NCBI RefSeq assembly: GCF_011682235.2
Contig: NZ_CP076718.1
Span: 3,768,400-3,832,399, forward strand
Direction of reading: 5' to 3'
Source of the DNA: Rhodocaloribacter litoris
Lineage (GTDB): Bacteria; Bacteroidota; Rhodothermia; Rhodothermales; ISCAR-4553
DNA: 64,000 nt
Part shown: in pieces, positions 41,718 through 52,064 of the stretch
How the letters are laid out: every line of letters begins with the position of its first letter
How positions within the stretch are numbered: position 1 is the first letter of the stretch
Notes under the pieces: generated by a model
What the model saw: the letters and a program-made list of their open reading frames with translations, nothing else
What the model was told of the DNA's origin: nothing
Database searches by the model: none
Program-made: the position numbers and the translations under genes

Positions 41718-44306
41718 ATGCAGCAGATTGTCATTGGCATCGTAAGCGTGATCGTGCTCGGGATCAGCGCGCAATGGCTGGCCTGGCGCTTCAAGCTGCC
41801 GTCGATCCTGTTGCTGCTGGTCTTCGGTTTTCTGGCCGGGCCGGTGACGCGGTTGCTGCCGCCGGAATCGCTGCAGAGCGACTGGGTGTTTGCGTTCGTC
41901 TCGCTCTCGATCGGTATCATCCTGTTCGAGGGCGGGCTCAGCCTGCGCCTGCCCGAGCTGCGCGAGGTGGGCAAGGTGGTGTTCAACCTGATCACCATCG
42001 GGGTGCTGGTGACGTGGGTGCTGGCCGGGCTGGCGGCCTACTATGTGGCCGGCTTCAACCTGGGGCTCTCCATCCAGATCGGCGCCATCCTGACGGTCAC
42101 CGGCCCGACGGTCGTCGTCCCGCTGTTGCGGCATGTGCGCCCCTCGGGGCGGGTCGGGGCGGTGGCCAAGTGGGAGGGCATCACCGTCGATCCGGTCGGG
42201 GCGATTCTGGCCGTGCTCGTGCTGGAGACCATCCTCCTGCTGAACCAGGGGGCGTCGGTGGTGGAAGCGGGGGGCGGGGTGAGCAATGCCGCGGTGCATG
42301 CCGTCGAAGGGTTGCTGCTGACGATCGCCATCAGCGTCGGAATCAGTGTCATCGGCGCGGCCCTGCTGATCCTGGTCTTGCATCGTCGCCTCGTGCCGGA
42401 CTATCTCCAGAGCTCCATTGCCCTGATGGTCGTTGTGGGAACGTTCGCCCTGTCGAACGTGCTGCAGGAGGAATCCGGCCTGCTGGAGGTGACGCTGATG
42501 GGCATCATGATGGCGAACCAGAAGTACGTCCCGGTACGCCGGATCACCGAGTTCAAAGAGGATCTGCAGGTGCTGTTGATCGCCTGCCTGTTCATCGTCC
42601 TGAGTGCCCGGCTCGAACTGGAGGCCCTGGACTACCTGGACGAGCGGGCCCTGCTCTTCCTGGGGTTGCTGGTTCTGGTGGTCCGGCCCGTGGCGGTCTG
42701 GCTGTCCTCGCTGCGAACCAACCTCAACTGGCGGGAGAAGGTGTTTCTTTCCTGGATGGCGCCGCGCGGGATCGTGGCCGCGGCGGTGGCCTCGCTCTTT
42801 GCCTTTCGTCTCGAACCCATCTATCCCGGGCAGGTCGACGGGCTGGTACCCGTCGTGTTTCTCGTGATCGTCGGCACGGTGACCGTCTACGGGCTGACCA
42901 TTTCGCCGCTGGCGCGGTATCTGGGGCTGGCCGAGCCGAACCCGCAGGGGGTGCTTATGCTGGGGGCGCACCTCTGGGCCCGGCGCATGGCCGCCCTGTT
43001 GCAGGAGCTCGGCTTCAAGGTGCTGCTGATCGACTCGAACCTCGACAACGTCGAGCGGGCCCGGCGCGGCCATCTGCCGGCCGTGCCGGTGAACGCCCTC
43101 TCGGAGTCGGTTCTCGACGAACTTGACCTCAGCGGCATGGGGCGCTTCCTGGCGCTGACGCCCAACGATGAGGTGAACGCCCTGGCTGCGTTGCATTTCG
43201 CCGAGGTCTTCGAGAGCACGTCGGTGTATCAGCTGGCCGGGCGCCCCGAAAACCTGCGCGACCCCCGAAACGAGCTGCCCTCGCACCTGCGCGGCCGGCC
43301 CCTCTTCGGGGGGCACGTGACGTTTTCGATGCTGAACGATCGTTTCAACCAGGGCGGCGAACTGGCGGTCGTGGAGCTGTCCGAGAAGCGGACGTTCGAA
43401 GCCCTGCAGGCCGAGTACGACGGCGATGTGGTGCTGCTCTTCGTGGTCCGCAACGGGAACCTGATCGTCAACGCCGAGGAGGGGCAGGTGACCCCGCAGC
43501 CCGGGGACCGGGTGATGGTCTTTCTGCCGCCGCGCATCCGGGAGCAGGCCGAGGCGGCCGAGGTGTCGTTCGAGCACCTGGTCACCCGGGCCTTTGTACT
43601 GGATCTGGAGGAGGCGCTTCCGTTCGAGGAACTCGTGGAGGAGGTGGCGGCCCTGTTTGCCCAGCGGCTCCCCGTGACGGCGGCCCGGCTGGCCCGTGGT
43701 TTCCTCGACGGGGCCCGCTACGGGGGGATGCCCGTGACGCGCGGCATGGCCCTGCCGCACCTGCGGGTACCCGAGATCGAAGAGCCCGAGCTGGTGCTGG
43801 TGCGCTGCCGGGACGGCATACACGCGCCCCGCTACGAGGCCGAGGGAGCCGGTGAGGAGAACGGCGGCGAGGCCGGGCATGCCGAAAAGGTCTATGCCGT
43901 CTTTTTCCTGGTCAGTCCCGAAGACAACCCCGGCAAGCACCTGCGCACCCTGGCCAACCTGGCCTCGCGGATCGACGAGTCCGGCTTTCGGGACCGCTGG
44001 TTGGCCGCCGGGGATGCCTTTCAACTCAAGGAGACGCTGCTCGACCGGGATCACTACCTGGTCGTCACCATCCGGGAAGACGACGAGACGTCCGCCTTCG
44101 CCGGCCGGGACGTCGAGGACCTGAACCTGCCGCCGAACTGTGCCGTCGCGCTGGTGCAGCGACAGGGCAAACAGTTTACGCCCAGCGGTTATACCCAGCT
44201 CCACACGGGGGACCGGATCATCATAGTCGGCGACGTGGCCGGGATTCGGGCCCTGCGGGATCGCCTGCACCGGCGGGCAGCCCGCCGGCGGACTCCGGTG
44301 AATTAA
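41718..44306 (+). CDS. Cation/proton antiporter with RCK and PTS EIIA-like domains
   Basis: An 862-residue multidomain transporter. Residues 1 to about 400 are a CPA-type Na+(K+)/H+ exchanger with 12 or so helices; TGPTVVVPLLRHVRPSGR and WEGITVDPVGAILAV carry the ion-site residues. About 410-530 is a TrkA-N/RCK nucleotide-binding domain (VLMLGAHLWARRMAALLQEL, VLLIDSNLDNVERA), then a TrkA-C-like segment ending GDRVMVFLP near 610. About 620-765 is a PTS EIIA type 2-like domain, with H681 in TRGMALPHLRV at the phosphorylatable position. A second TrkA-C-like segment (TQLHTGDRIIIVGDVAGI) closes the protein. Regulation by both nucleotides and PTS phosphorylation is suggested. It is monocistronic; the stop overlaps the convergent flippase stop by 4 bases. 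Confidence 0.88.
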   Translation: MQQIVIGIVSVIVLGISAQWLAWRFKLPSILLLLVFGFLAGPVTRLLPPESLQSDWVFAFVSLSIGIILFEGGLSLRLPELREVGKVVFNLITIGVLVTWVLAGLAAYYVAGFNLGLSIQIGAILTVTGPTVVVPLLRHVRPSGRVGAVAKWEGITVDPVGAILAVLVLETILLLNQGASVVEAGGGVSNAAVHAVEGLLLTIAISVGISVIGAALLILVLHRRLVPDYLQSSIALMVVVGTFALSNVLQEESGLLEVTLMGIMMANQKYVPVRRITEFKEDLQVLLIACLFIVLSARLELEALDYLDERALLFLGLLVLVVRPVAVWLSSLRTNLNWREKVFLSWMAPRGIVAAAVASLFAFRLEPIYPGQVDGLVPVVFLVIVGTVTVYGLTISPLARYLGLAEPNPQGVLMLGAHLWARRMAALLQELGFKVLLIDSNLDNVERARRGHLPAVPVNALSESVLDELDLSGMGRFLALTPNDEVNALAALHFAEVFESTSVYQLAGRPENLRDPRNELPSHLRGRPLFGGHVTFSMLNDRFNQGGELAVVELSEKRTFEALQAEYDGDVVLLFVVRNGNLIVNAEEGQVTPQPGDRVMVFLPPRIREQAEAAEVSFEHLVTRAFVLDLEEALPFEELVEEVAALFAQRLPVTAARLARGFLDGARYGGMPVTRGMALPHLRVPEIEEPELVLVRCRDGIHAPRYEAEGAGEENGGEAGHAEKVYAVFFLVSPEDNPGKHLRTLANLASRIDESGFRDRWLAAGDAFQLKETLLDRDHYLVVTIREDDETSAFAGRDVEDLNLPPNCAVALVQRQGKQFTPSGYTQLHTGDRIIIVGDVAGIRALRDRLHRRAARRRTPVN

Positions 44307-45793
44307 CGGGCGCCGGGGGCGAGGAGCCGGTCGTATCGCAGCACGAGCAGGCCGTAGGTGAGCCCGCCGGCGGCGAGGGCCAGCGTCGTGAGCCAGGGAT
44401 GCCCGGCCGGGAGCGCGGCGGCAATGAGGCCGAGGCCGGGCAGGCCGAGAAGGAGGTAGCGGCCGTAGGGGCGCAGGACGGCCGGCCACGGGACGGCCCC
44501 GAGCCGCAGCAGGACGAGCAACTGGCCCAGCCGCGCCGCGCCGCCCGCGATGCCGACGAGCAGGAGGCAGAAGCCGGCATTGCCGCTGCGCCCCCCGATG
44601 ACGAGGGCCCCGACCAGCACGAGGAACATCAGCAGGCTCGTGAGCAGGTCGAGGCGCTGGCGTTCGAGGACGTCGAAGAGGCGGGTCAGGGGAGAGGCGA
44701 CGGCGGACAGGAAGAGCCAGGGACCCACCCGTTGCACGTACGAACCCGCCGTGCGCCAGGCCTCGCTGAAGACGAAGGCGAACACGTCCGGTCCCGCGAG
44801 CAGGAGGGCCAGGGTCGGGAACAGGCCGGCCATGACGAGCCGCCGGTGGACGGTGGCCGTCAGGTCGGGCAGGGTGCCGTGGCGGTGGGCTTCGGCGGCA
44901 TGGACGAAAAAGACCTGCGCGACGGCCCCGCCGATCAGGCTCAGCGGGATGAGCAGGGCGTTGAACGCGAGGCCGAAATGGCCCACCACTGCCTGATCGA
45001 AGAAGGCGAGCAGCAGCAGGAACGGCAGCCGGGTGACGAGGGCGCCGAGCAGGGCCGAAGGCATGGAGAAGGCCGGAAAGCGCCGGTAGCGCCGGGCCGC
45101 CGCCCACATCGGTGTCCACCGGAGTGCGTTGCGAAGCAGGGGGGCGCTCCGGTAGAGGACGGCACCTGCGAGTACTACCGCCGCGGCTGCGTGCCCGAGG
45201 ACGAAGCCGCCGATGAGGCCGCCGGCGCCGGCCCGCCACGGCGGCAGCCCGGCCCCGATGCGGGTGAGCACCATGGTGGCGGTCTGTGTCACCTGGCCTG
45301 CCGAGATCGGGCGAAAGCGTTTGTTCCGGGTCAGCCAGACCTCGGCCAGCTTGGCGGCTCGCATGGCGAGCAAGGCCGGCGGGAGGAGCCACAGCCAGGG
45401 GGCCAGTGCCGGAGCTCCCAGCCAGGCCGCCAGGTCGTCACGCCAGAACAGCAGGCCGGCGGTAACGAGTACGAACGCGCCGGTAAGCAGCGCCGACAGG
45501 CCCAGCACCGAAACGGCTTCCCGGTCGTCTTCCGGCAGCATCAGCGCGTCTTCGTAGCGCAGAGAGGCCAGTGGCAGCAGCATCCCGACGAGGGCCACGA
45601 AGACGTCTGCCAGCCCGAAGGCGGCCGGCGTATACAGCCGGGTGAGCACCGGCCGGGCCAGATAGGCCAGCGCCAGCGCCAGCGCCGTGCCGGAGAGCAG
45701 GGTCAGAACCGAGGTGCGAAAGCTGCCGGGGGCAAACAGGTGGGTGAAGGGCCGTGTGAGGCGGCCTAACGTGCGGAGCAGCGGGCGCATCAT
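44303..45793 (-). CDS. Polysaccharide/lipid-linked oligosaccharide flippase (Wzx-like)
   Basis: A 496-residue protein with about 12-14 predicted membrane segments, beginning with a basic amphipathic stretch and LTLLSGTALALALAYLARPVLTRLYTPAAFG. That R-x-L-T-R-L-Y-T-P-x-x-F/Y-G pattern is typical of the polysaccharide-biosynthesis (MOP superfamily) flippases. It likely translocates an undecaprenyl-linked glycan. It starts 3 bases after the stop of the upstream polytopic protein gene, so it is the last gene of a three-gene operon. No glycosyltransferase is encoded nearby. Confidence 0.85.
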   Translation of the reverse strand: MMRPLLRTLGRLTRPFTHLFAPGSFRTSVLTLLSGTALALALAYLARPVLTRLYTPAAFGLADVFVALVGMLLPLASLRYEDALMLPEDDREAVSVLGLSALLTGAFVLVTAGLLFWRDDLAAWLGAPALAPWLWLLPPALLAMRAAKLAEVWLTRNKRFRPISAGQVTQTATMVLTRIGAGLPPWRAGAGGLIGGFVLGHAAAAVVLAGAVLYRSAPLLRNALRWTPMWAAARRYRRFPAFSMPSALLGALVTRLPFLLLLAFFDQAVVGHFGLAFNALLIPLSLIGGAVAQVFFVHAAEAHRHGTLPDLTATVHRRLVMAGLFPTLALLLAGPDVFAFVFSEAWRTAGSYVQRVGPWLFLSAVASPLTRLFDVLERQRLDLLTSLLMFLVLVGALVIGGRSGNAGFCLLLVGIAGGAARLGQLLVLLRLGAVPWPAVLRPYGRYLLLGLPGLGLIAAALPAGHPWLTTLALAAGGLTYGLLVLRYDRLLAPGAR

Positions 45794-45796
45794 GGT

Positions 45797-47479
45797 TCAG
45801 GGACCGTCGGGGAGCACGCGGTAGACGGTCCAGGTCCCGTGCCGGAAGACCTCGGCCAGGCCCCGGTGCGGCCAGGGCAGGCGGGTGCGCCGGACGACAT
45901 AGGTGAAGCCGTACGTACCCGCGAGGCGGCGCAGCTCGTCGGCCGACAGGCCCTCGTAGGCGGCATCGAGGTGGGGAAGCACCGCCGCCCCGCCGCGCAC
46001 GGGCGGGCGGATGGGGGCCAGGTCGGTCAGCCGCCGGTACCATTCGTCCATGAGCGCGTCCCGGAAAGGGTAGGCCTTGAAGTTGACGACGATCCCGCGC
46101 CGGGCACCCGCCCGGAAGCTGTCGATCGAAGGCGGCACGGCGAAGATGGCCTCTTCGGGGGTCTGGGTACGGGCCCATCGTTCCACCTGGGCCAGGGCCT
46201 CTTCCTGGTGGGCCAGCGGGTGCAGCCGCGCCAGCACGAACTCTTTCTGGGTGATCAAACCTACGAACAGGAAGGTCCACCCGGCAAGGGCGAGCAGGGG
46301 CGGCCAGGGCGTGGCAAGCAGGCCGCTGATTCGTTTCCACAGTCCCGTCGGCAGGAGCAACGAGCCAGCGGCGCCGAGAATGATCAGGAAAAGCACCTTG
46401 GCCAGCACGGTGGTCTTGAAGAGCTGGAGCTTGGTGACGAGGAGCACCGGCCAGGCCTCGGTGAAGAGCAGGCCCAGGCTGCACGCGACGGCGATCAGGG
46501 CCAGCACCAGGCCGACGAACGGAAGGTGGCGGAGCATCTTGCGTACCGGGGGAAAGGCCAGGGCCAGCAGGCCGCCGGCGGCCAGCAGGCCGAACCGCTC
46601 GGCGGCATGGGCGGAGAACGAGGACGGCAGGTAGTGGTGCGGGGCGCGGAAAGCCGCCAGGATGTAGAAGCGGGAGGGTGTTCCCGGCTCCGGCGAAGCG
46701 GTTGCGGTGAGCTGGTCGTAGAGAAGCGGCAACAGGGCCGGCGCGGCGAAGAGGACGTAGAAGCCGGCGAAGCGGCGCAGGCGATGAAGGGCCTCGGCAC
46801 GCTCGGAAGCCTTCAGGCAGCGCAGCAGCAGGACCGTTCCCAGGAGCAGGGCCAGGTGGAGCCCGACGAGGGCCTGCATCCAGGTCGCCAGGCCGAGGAG
46901 GGCCGCCCCCCGGCGTGTGCGCCGGGTCAGCAGGGCCACTGTGCCCCAGAGGCCCAGTCCCCAGGCCGGCATGCTCGGCACCAGCATCCGGTGGACGAGG
47001 TCGTTCCCGCCGAGCGTCCACTGGGGCGTCAGCACCAGCGCCAGAAAGACCGTCGCCGTCGCCGCCAGCCGGTCGCCGGTCAGCACGTTCGCCAGGGCAT
47101 AGACCGCCGCGGCGATCATGAACCACGTCACCGCGTACACCAGCAGCACCGCCAGCCAGACGGGCATCAGGCTCGCCAGCCCCTCCAGCAGGCCGACGAA
47201 GTACGTGCGCACGTTGAACCCCGCCGTCTGGGTCTGTACGAACCAGTCGTGGGACAGCAGCCCCGGATGCAGCCGGCTGAGCAGGTATGGCAGAAACTCG
47301 TCCTGATCGCTTCGCCCGAAGTCATATCCGAAGCGAACGAAATACAGCAACGCGGCACCCAGGACGGCGAAGGCAGGCTCAGCGTAGGCGTTGCGGGTGT
47401 CGGATCGCATGGCGTCACCGGCCGGGGGAGACAGCGGGGGCTTCGGCGCTCTGGCCGATCCCGCTAGTTTTCGTACCAT
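45797..47479 (-). CDS. Large polytopic membrane protein, possibly DUF6798-like
   Basis: A 560-residue integral membrane protein with about 11 hydrophobic segments and a soluble C-terminal ~130 residues. The N-terminal half contains RSDQDEFLPYLLSRLHPGLL and HDWFVQTQTAGFNVRTYF, the kind of motif seen in large membrane proteins resembling glycosyltransferase/mannosyltransferase folds and grouped under DUF6798; I am not sure of that assignment. The C-terminal part includes EEAIFAVPPSIDSFRAGARR and VVNFKAYPFRDALMDEWYRR. The start at 47479 was chosen since GGAA lies 6 bases upstream and the gap to the previous stop is 11 bases; 47410 is an alternative. Confidence 0.7.
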   Translation of the reverse strand: MVRKLAGSARAPKPPLSPPAGDAMRSDTRNAYAEPAFAVLGAALLYFVRFGYDFGRSDQDEFLPYLLSRLHPGLLSHDWFVQTQTAGFNVRTYFVGLLEGLASLMPVWLAVLLVYAVTWFMIAAAVYALANVLTGDRLAATATVFLALVLTPQWTLGGNDLVHRMLVPSMPAWGLGLWGTVALLTRRTRRGAALLGLATWMQALVGLHLALLLGTVLLLRCLKASERAEALHRLRRFAGFYVLFAAPALLPLLYDQLTATASPEPGTPSRFYILAAFRAPHHYLPSSFSAHAAERFGLLAAGGLLALAFPPVRKMLRHLPFVGLVLALIAVACSLGLLFTEAWPVLLVTKLQLFKTTVLAKVLFLIILGAAGSLLLPTGLWKRISGLLATPWPPLLALAGWTFLFVGLITQKEFVLARLHPLAHQEEALAQVERWARTQTPEEAIFAVPPSIDSFRAGARRGIVVNFKAYPFRDALMDEWYRRLTDLAPIRPPVRGGAAVLPHLDAAYEGLSADELRRLAGTYGFTYVVRRTRLPWPHRGLAEVFRHGTWTVYRVLPDGP

Positions 47480-47490
47480 GGATTCCGATC

Positions 47491-48465
47491 TTAAATCTTT
47501 GTTAATGAATCGAGAAGGCGGAGCAGGAGCGGGCGCGTCTTCTCGATGCGGAAATAGGGCGTCAGGTGCGGGCCGAACCGGCGCTTGAACTCGGCAATCG
47601 ACGGGGTGTTGGCCCCGACGAAGTCGAACGTGACCATCCCTTCCCGGTGCAGGCGGGGCCAGAGTAGCCCCAGCAGCACGGTCATGGCCGGCCCCGGGCG
47701 GCTGCCGGCGAGCCAGTAGTGGGCGGTGCGACCGTCGTGGAGCAGGGCCACGGCCGCCTCGGGGATCCCCTCTTTGCGGGAACGCAGGCTGAAAAGGCGC
47801 ACCAGGCCGGCCTCGTGCAGGCGGGTGACGAGCCCGGCCAGCGCCGCCGGCGGGACGGGAAGCGGGCGTCCCTGGCGGGCCAGGCTCTTCTGTACCAGGT
47901 GCACCACGACCCCGGCCTCTTCCGCCGTTTCGAGCCGGTAGGCTTCCCGGTGGTTGCGGAAAGTGCGGCGAGCGCCGGCGGACCATCCGTCCAGGAGCGT
48001 GGGCTCGTCGGCAAGCCGGATGCAGTACGTGTACAGCGGTGTGACGGACCAGCCGCGCCACCGGCAGACGCGGACGTCGGTCGTGGTCGGGTGCAGGTGC
48101 AGGGCCACCCCGTCGAAGTGCCGTTCCAGCGTGGCCAGCGCCGTCTCGAAGGCGGACGTGCGGGCGTGCAGGGCGGCCTCCGGTGGCATGTGACGAAAGA
48201 CGAGGGGGGTAAAAGCCGTAAACGGCGGCACCACGGCCGTACGGTACGGGCCGCGCCGCCGCCGGAAAAGCAATACCCCGGCCTCATCCGTGCCGTTCAC
48301 CTCGACGAAGAGCGCGGCGGCCTCGAGGTTCATCGTCTCGGCCAGGGCCCGGGCATAGGGCCATGCCGCGAAGGCGCACCGCTGCGGCGAGCAGGTCCAG
48401 AGCGTGTGCCACCGTGCTGCCGTGCCGGCGTCCTCCAGTGAAAGCAGGTGCGGTTCCTGACGCAT
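47491..48465 (-). CDS. GNAT/FemAB-like acyltransferase
   Basis: A 324-residue protein with the double-GNAT-like layout of FemAB and BioF2-like acetyltransferases. Recognisable parts are GWSAGARRTFRNHREAYRLE, a region with LVQKSLARQGRPLPVPPAAL, the core strand RTAHYWLAGSRPGPAM, and MVTFDFVGANTPSIAEFKRR-FG near the end, a characteristic family ending (xxDFxGxxxxxIxxFKxxFG). Such proteins add aminoacyl or acyl groups to cell-wall or polysaccharide precursors. It leads a three-gene minus-strand operon with the polytopic protein and the flippase, suggesting modification of an exported envelope glycan. Confidence 0.8.
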   Translation of the reverse strand: MRQEPHLLSLEDAGTAARWHTLWTCSPQRCAFAAWPYARALAETMNLEAAALFVEVNGTDEAGVLLFRRRRGPYRTAVVPPFTAFTPLVFRHMPPEAALHARTSAFETALATLERHFDGVALHLHPTTTDVRVCRWRGWSVTPLYTYCIRLADEPTLLDGWSAGARRTFRNHREAYRLETAEEAGVVVHLVQKSLARQGRPLPVPPAALAGLVTRLHEAGLVRLFSLRSRKEGIPEAAVALLHDGRTAHYWLAGSRPGPAMTVLLGLLWPRLHREGMVTFDFVGANTPSIAEFKRRFGPHLTPYFRIEKTRPLLLRLLDSLTKI

Positions 48466-48579
48466 AGGGCCGTAGCACGCTTCCCCGTTCGGGCACAGGA
48501 TCCCGGCCGTGAGGCGAGCGCCGGGGGCCTGCCCTGCGCCGGAACGACGCCCGCCTCATGGCCGGGGGCCGGGACGAAC

Positions 48580-49995
<1,416 letters not shown>

Positions 49996-50112
49996 GGCGT
50001 GGTACTCGAAGGGTGGGGCCCGGAGGGGTTGCGCGGGCCGGGAAGCGCCTCGGGGAGGGCGGCGAGACGGCCGGGAAGAGGGCAGGGAGGCCCGGCGATC
50101 CCGTCAGAAAGC

Positions 50113-50142
50113 AAAAAGGAGGCGGCCTGTCGCCGCCTCCTT
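50113..50142 (-). terminator. Strong intrinsic terminator of the NYN-domain gene
   Basis: AAGGAGGCGGC (50116-50126) and GCCGCCTCCTT (50132-50142) form a perfect 11-bp stem with a 5-base loop. Read on the minus strand the stem is followed by TTTTTGC. It lies between the NYN gene (ends 50204) and hslU (starts 49995), so hslU should need its own promoter or read-through. Confidence 0.8.
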
Positions 50143-50203
50143 GCTAATGCGCGGAACGCGCGGAGGTTCTGCGAACATTGGGGAAAGTTCGCGTTCCGGC
50201 CGG

Positions 50204-51274
50204 TTACTCCCGGTCGGCTTTTTCGGCTTCCGGCTCTTCGTAGTCGTCGTACGGCGGGTCCGGATAGTCGTCCTCGTAGTCTTCGTAGTCGTCTTCGTAG
50301 TCGTCCTCGTAGTCGTCGTACGGCTCCTGGTATTCATCCTCCGGGTATTCGTCGGCCAGGCGTTCCTGCCGTTCGTAGAACTCCTGCTGGACCTGGCGGA
50401 CGTCCGGGTGTTCGGTGTCGACGAGGAGGACGGTGTAGTCGTACGGGAACCCCCGTCGTTTTTCGAGCCAGACGGCGCCGGCGTCTTCGAGGTCGTTGAT
50501 GATGGATTTCGGGTCGTGCTCGTCGTCTCCGAGCAGTTCGGAGAGCTTACGCAGCAGCGGCGTCAGGTAGACCTCTTCATACTGCCCGAAGTATTCTTCG
50601 ATGATTTCGAGCGTTCGCCGGGCGGCGGGGTCGGTGACGGGCAGGTATTCGATGTTTTCGCGGGGTTCGCGGGTGAGGGGGCCGTTGCGTGTTTTCTGGC
50701 CGGCCAGGTCGCCCAGGATCTGCTGGCGTGTGGGTTCGCTGAGCAGGTTGCACAGGTCCACGAACGCTTCTTCCCCCAGGTAGGAGAGGGCCTCGGAGGA
50801 AGGGACCTCCAGCATGACCAGTAGCACCGTGCGCCCGTAATGGTTCAGGTGTTGCAACAGCGGCAGGTAGGTCCGGTCGCCGGTGACGACGGCGAAGGTG
50901 GTGATGTCTTCGCGCTGGTGGAGCACCTCCAGGGCCTCGGTACAGAGATGCAACTCGGCCGCGTTCGGCTGGATGGCGCTGGCCGTGAAGCGCGGCTCGA
51001 CGTCCTGCAGCACGAGGGTGCGCTGGATGAAAGAGCCGTTGCCGCTGAGGGCGCTGAAGTCGGCAAAGGCTGCCGTCAGGTTGGTCGGGGTGCGCAGCTC
51101 TTCGAGGAGGTAGCGACGGAGTTCGTCGATCGCCTCTGCGATGACCGCATCCGGGTGGGTTCGCCCGTCGAGCCGCTCGACCAGGTTGGCGTACAGGTTC
51201 TCGTAGTCGACAAAGATGGCGGCCCTGCGATTCTGGTGACGGGACTGAACATTGGCGTATTTGGCGTAACGCAT
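50204..51274 (-). CDS. NYN (PIN-like) nuclease-domain protein with winged-helix and acidic tail
   Basis: A 356-residue protein (start at 51274). The N-terminal NYN domain begins RRAAIFVDYENLYANL with the first catalytic Asp, continues with a metal-site segment TTFAVVTGDRTYLPLLQHL, and ends about residue 165. About 195-285 (RRTLEIIEEYFGQYEEVYLT, LRKLSELLGDDEHDPKSI) resembles a winged helix of the LOTUS/OST-HTH kind found in NYN proteins. The last ~45 residues are a repeat-built acidic tail (units of DDYED and DYEDD). NYN proteins are RNases or RNA-binding proteins. It sits between hslV and hslU, all minus strand. Confidence 0.8.
   Translation of the reverse strand: MRYAKYANVQSRHQNRRAAIFVDYENLYANLVERLDGRTHPDAVIAEAIDELRRYLLEELRTPTNLTAAFADFSALSGNGSFIQRTLVLQDVEPRFTASAIQPNAAELHLCTEALEVLHQREDITTFAVVTGDRTYLPLLQHLNHYGRTVLLVMLEVPSSEALSYLGEEAFVDLCNLLSEPTRQQILGDLAGQKTRNGPLTREPRENIEYLPVTDPAARRTLEIIEEYFGQYEEVYLTPLLRKLSELLGDDEHDPKSIINDLEDAGAVWLEKRRGFPYDYTVLLVDTEHPDVRQVQQEFYERQERLADEYPEDEYQEPYDDYEDDYEDDYEDYEDDYPDPPYDDYEEPEAEKADRE
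50265..50320 (-). repeat. Short tandem repeat coding the acidic tail of the NYN protein
   Basis: Plus strand reads variants of TAGTCGTCCTCG and TAGTCGTCTTCG repeated four to five times, coding Asp-Tyr-Glu-Asp-Asp units on the minus strand. The unit length is a multiple of three, so copy-number change would lengthen or shorten the tail without a frameshift. Confidence 0.75.
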
Positions 51275-51476
51275 CGGACTGTTGGAGCAGATGGTGAATG
51301 AATATAGGTTGTAGGGACGGGGCGGCAACCACGCGTCCGGGGCCTGTTGTGTTGCTCCGAAACCGTATCTCCTTGGAGTCGGCCCTCCTCAAAATGTTAC
51401 GTGTTCCGGGGCGGGGCCAGGCTGCCGGCCGGTGGCCGGGATGCGGAGGGTGGGGGGTGGGTTCTCCGCACGCCCG

Positions 51477-52064
51477 TCACGTCGGGGATACTTTGGCGTC
51501 GAGTTCGAGGACGGTCGTGTGATGGTTGGTATAGATGCAGATGTCGGCGGCGATGTGGAGGGCTTCTTCCACGATGTCGCGGGCGCTGAGGGTGCCGGCG
51601 TGCTTCATCATGGCCCGGGCGGCCGCCAGGGCATAGGGGCCGCCGGAGCCGATGGCCAGGATGCTGTCGTCCGGCTCGATGACGTCACCGTTGCCGCTGA
51701 TGAGCAGCAGGCGTTCCGGCGAGGCCACCGCCAGCAACGCTTCCAGGCGGCGCAGGAACCGGTCCGTTCGCCAGTCTTTGGCCAGTTCCACCGCCGAGCG
51801 GGTCACGTTTCCGCCGTATTGTTGCAGCTTTTCTTCAAAACGTTCAAAGAGGGTGAACGCGTCGGCCGTGGCCCCGGCGAAGCCGGCCAGGATCTTCCCG
51901 TCATGGAGGGCCCGCACCTTCTGGGCCCGGTGTTTCATCACCGTCTCACCCAGGGTGGCCTGTCCGTCCGAACCAAGGGCCACCTTGCCGTTCCAGCGAA
52001 CGCCGACGACGGTCGTGCCATGCAGGTGGGTCGGGGAAAAAGGAGGGAATGCGCGTGCCGTCAA
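51477..52064 (-). CDS. hslV: ATP-dependent protease subunit HslV
   Basis: Threonine protease of the HslUV complex. The mature N-terminal Thr is the first of [19 protein letters not shown] (codon 52014-52016), followed by [51 protein letters not shown], and [16 protein letters not shown]. There is no nearby ATG. I give the TTG at 52062-52064, which would leave a short propeptide ending LHG; GTG at 52098-52100 is possible. A TATTTTTG element at 52123-52130 makes starts further upstream unlikely, since they would precede the transcript. The NYN gene follows after 202 bases. Confidence 0.93.
   Translation of the reverse strand: MTARAFPPFSPTHLHGTTVVGVRWNGKVALGSDGQATLGETVMKHRAQKVRALHDGKILAGFAGATADAFTLFERFEEKLQQYGGNVTRSAVELAKDWRTDRFLRRLEALLAVASPERLLLISGNGDVIEPDDSILAIGSGGPYALAAARAMMKHAGTLSARDIVEEALHIAADICIYTNHHTTVLELDAKVSPT

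Noticed and set aside
41331-45392. Very long minus-strand frame (1353 codons) across the antiporter and flippase genes
   Set aside because: It overlaps three convincing genes in other frames, is low-complexity (Gly/His/Arg/Gln) and has no domain.
50265-50320. Phase-variable repeat switching the NYN gene on and off
   Set aside because: The repeat is in units of three bases near the 3' end, so slippage would not change the reading frame.
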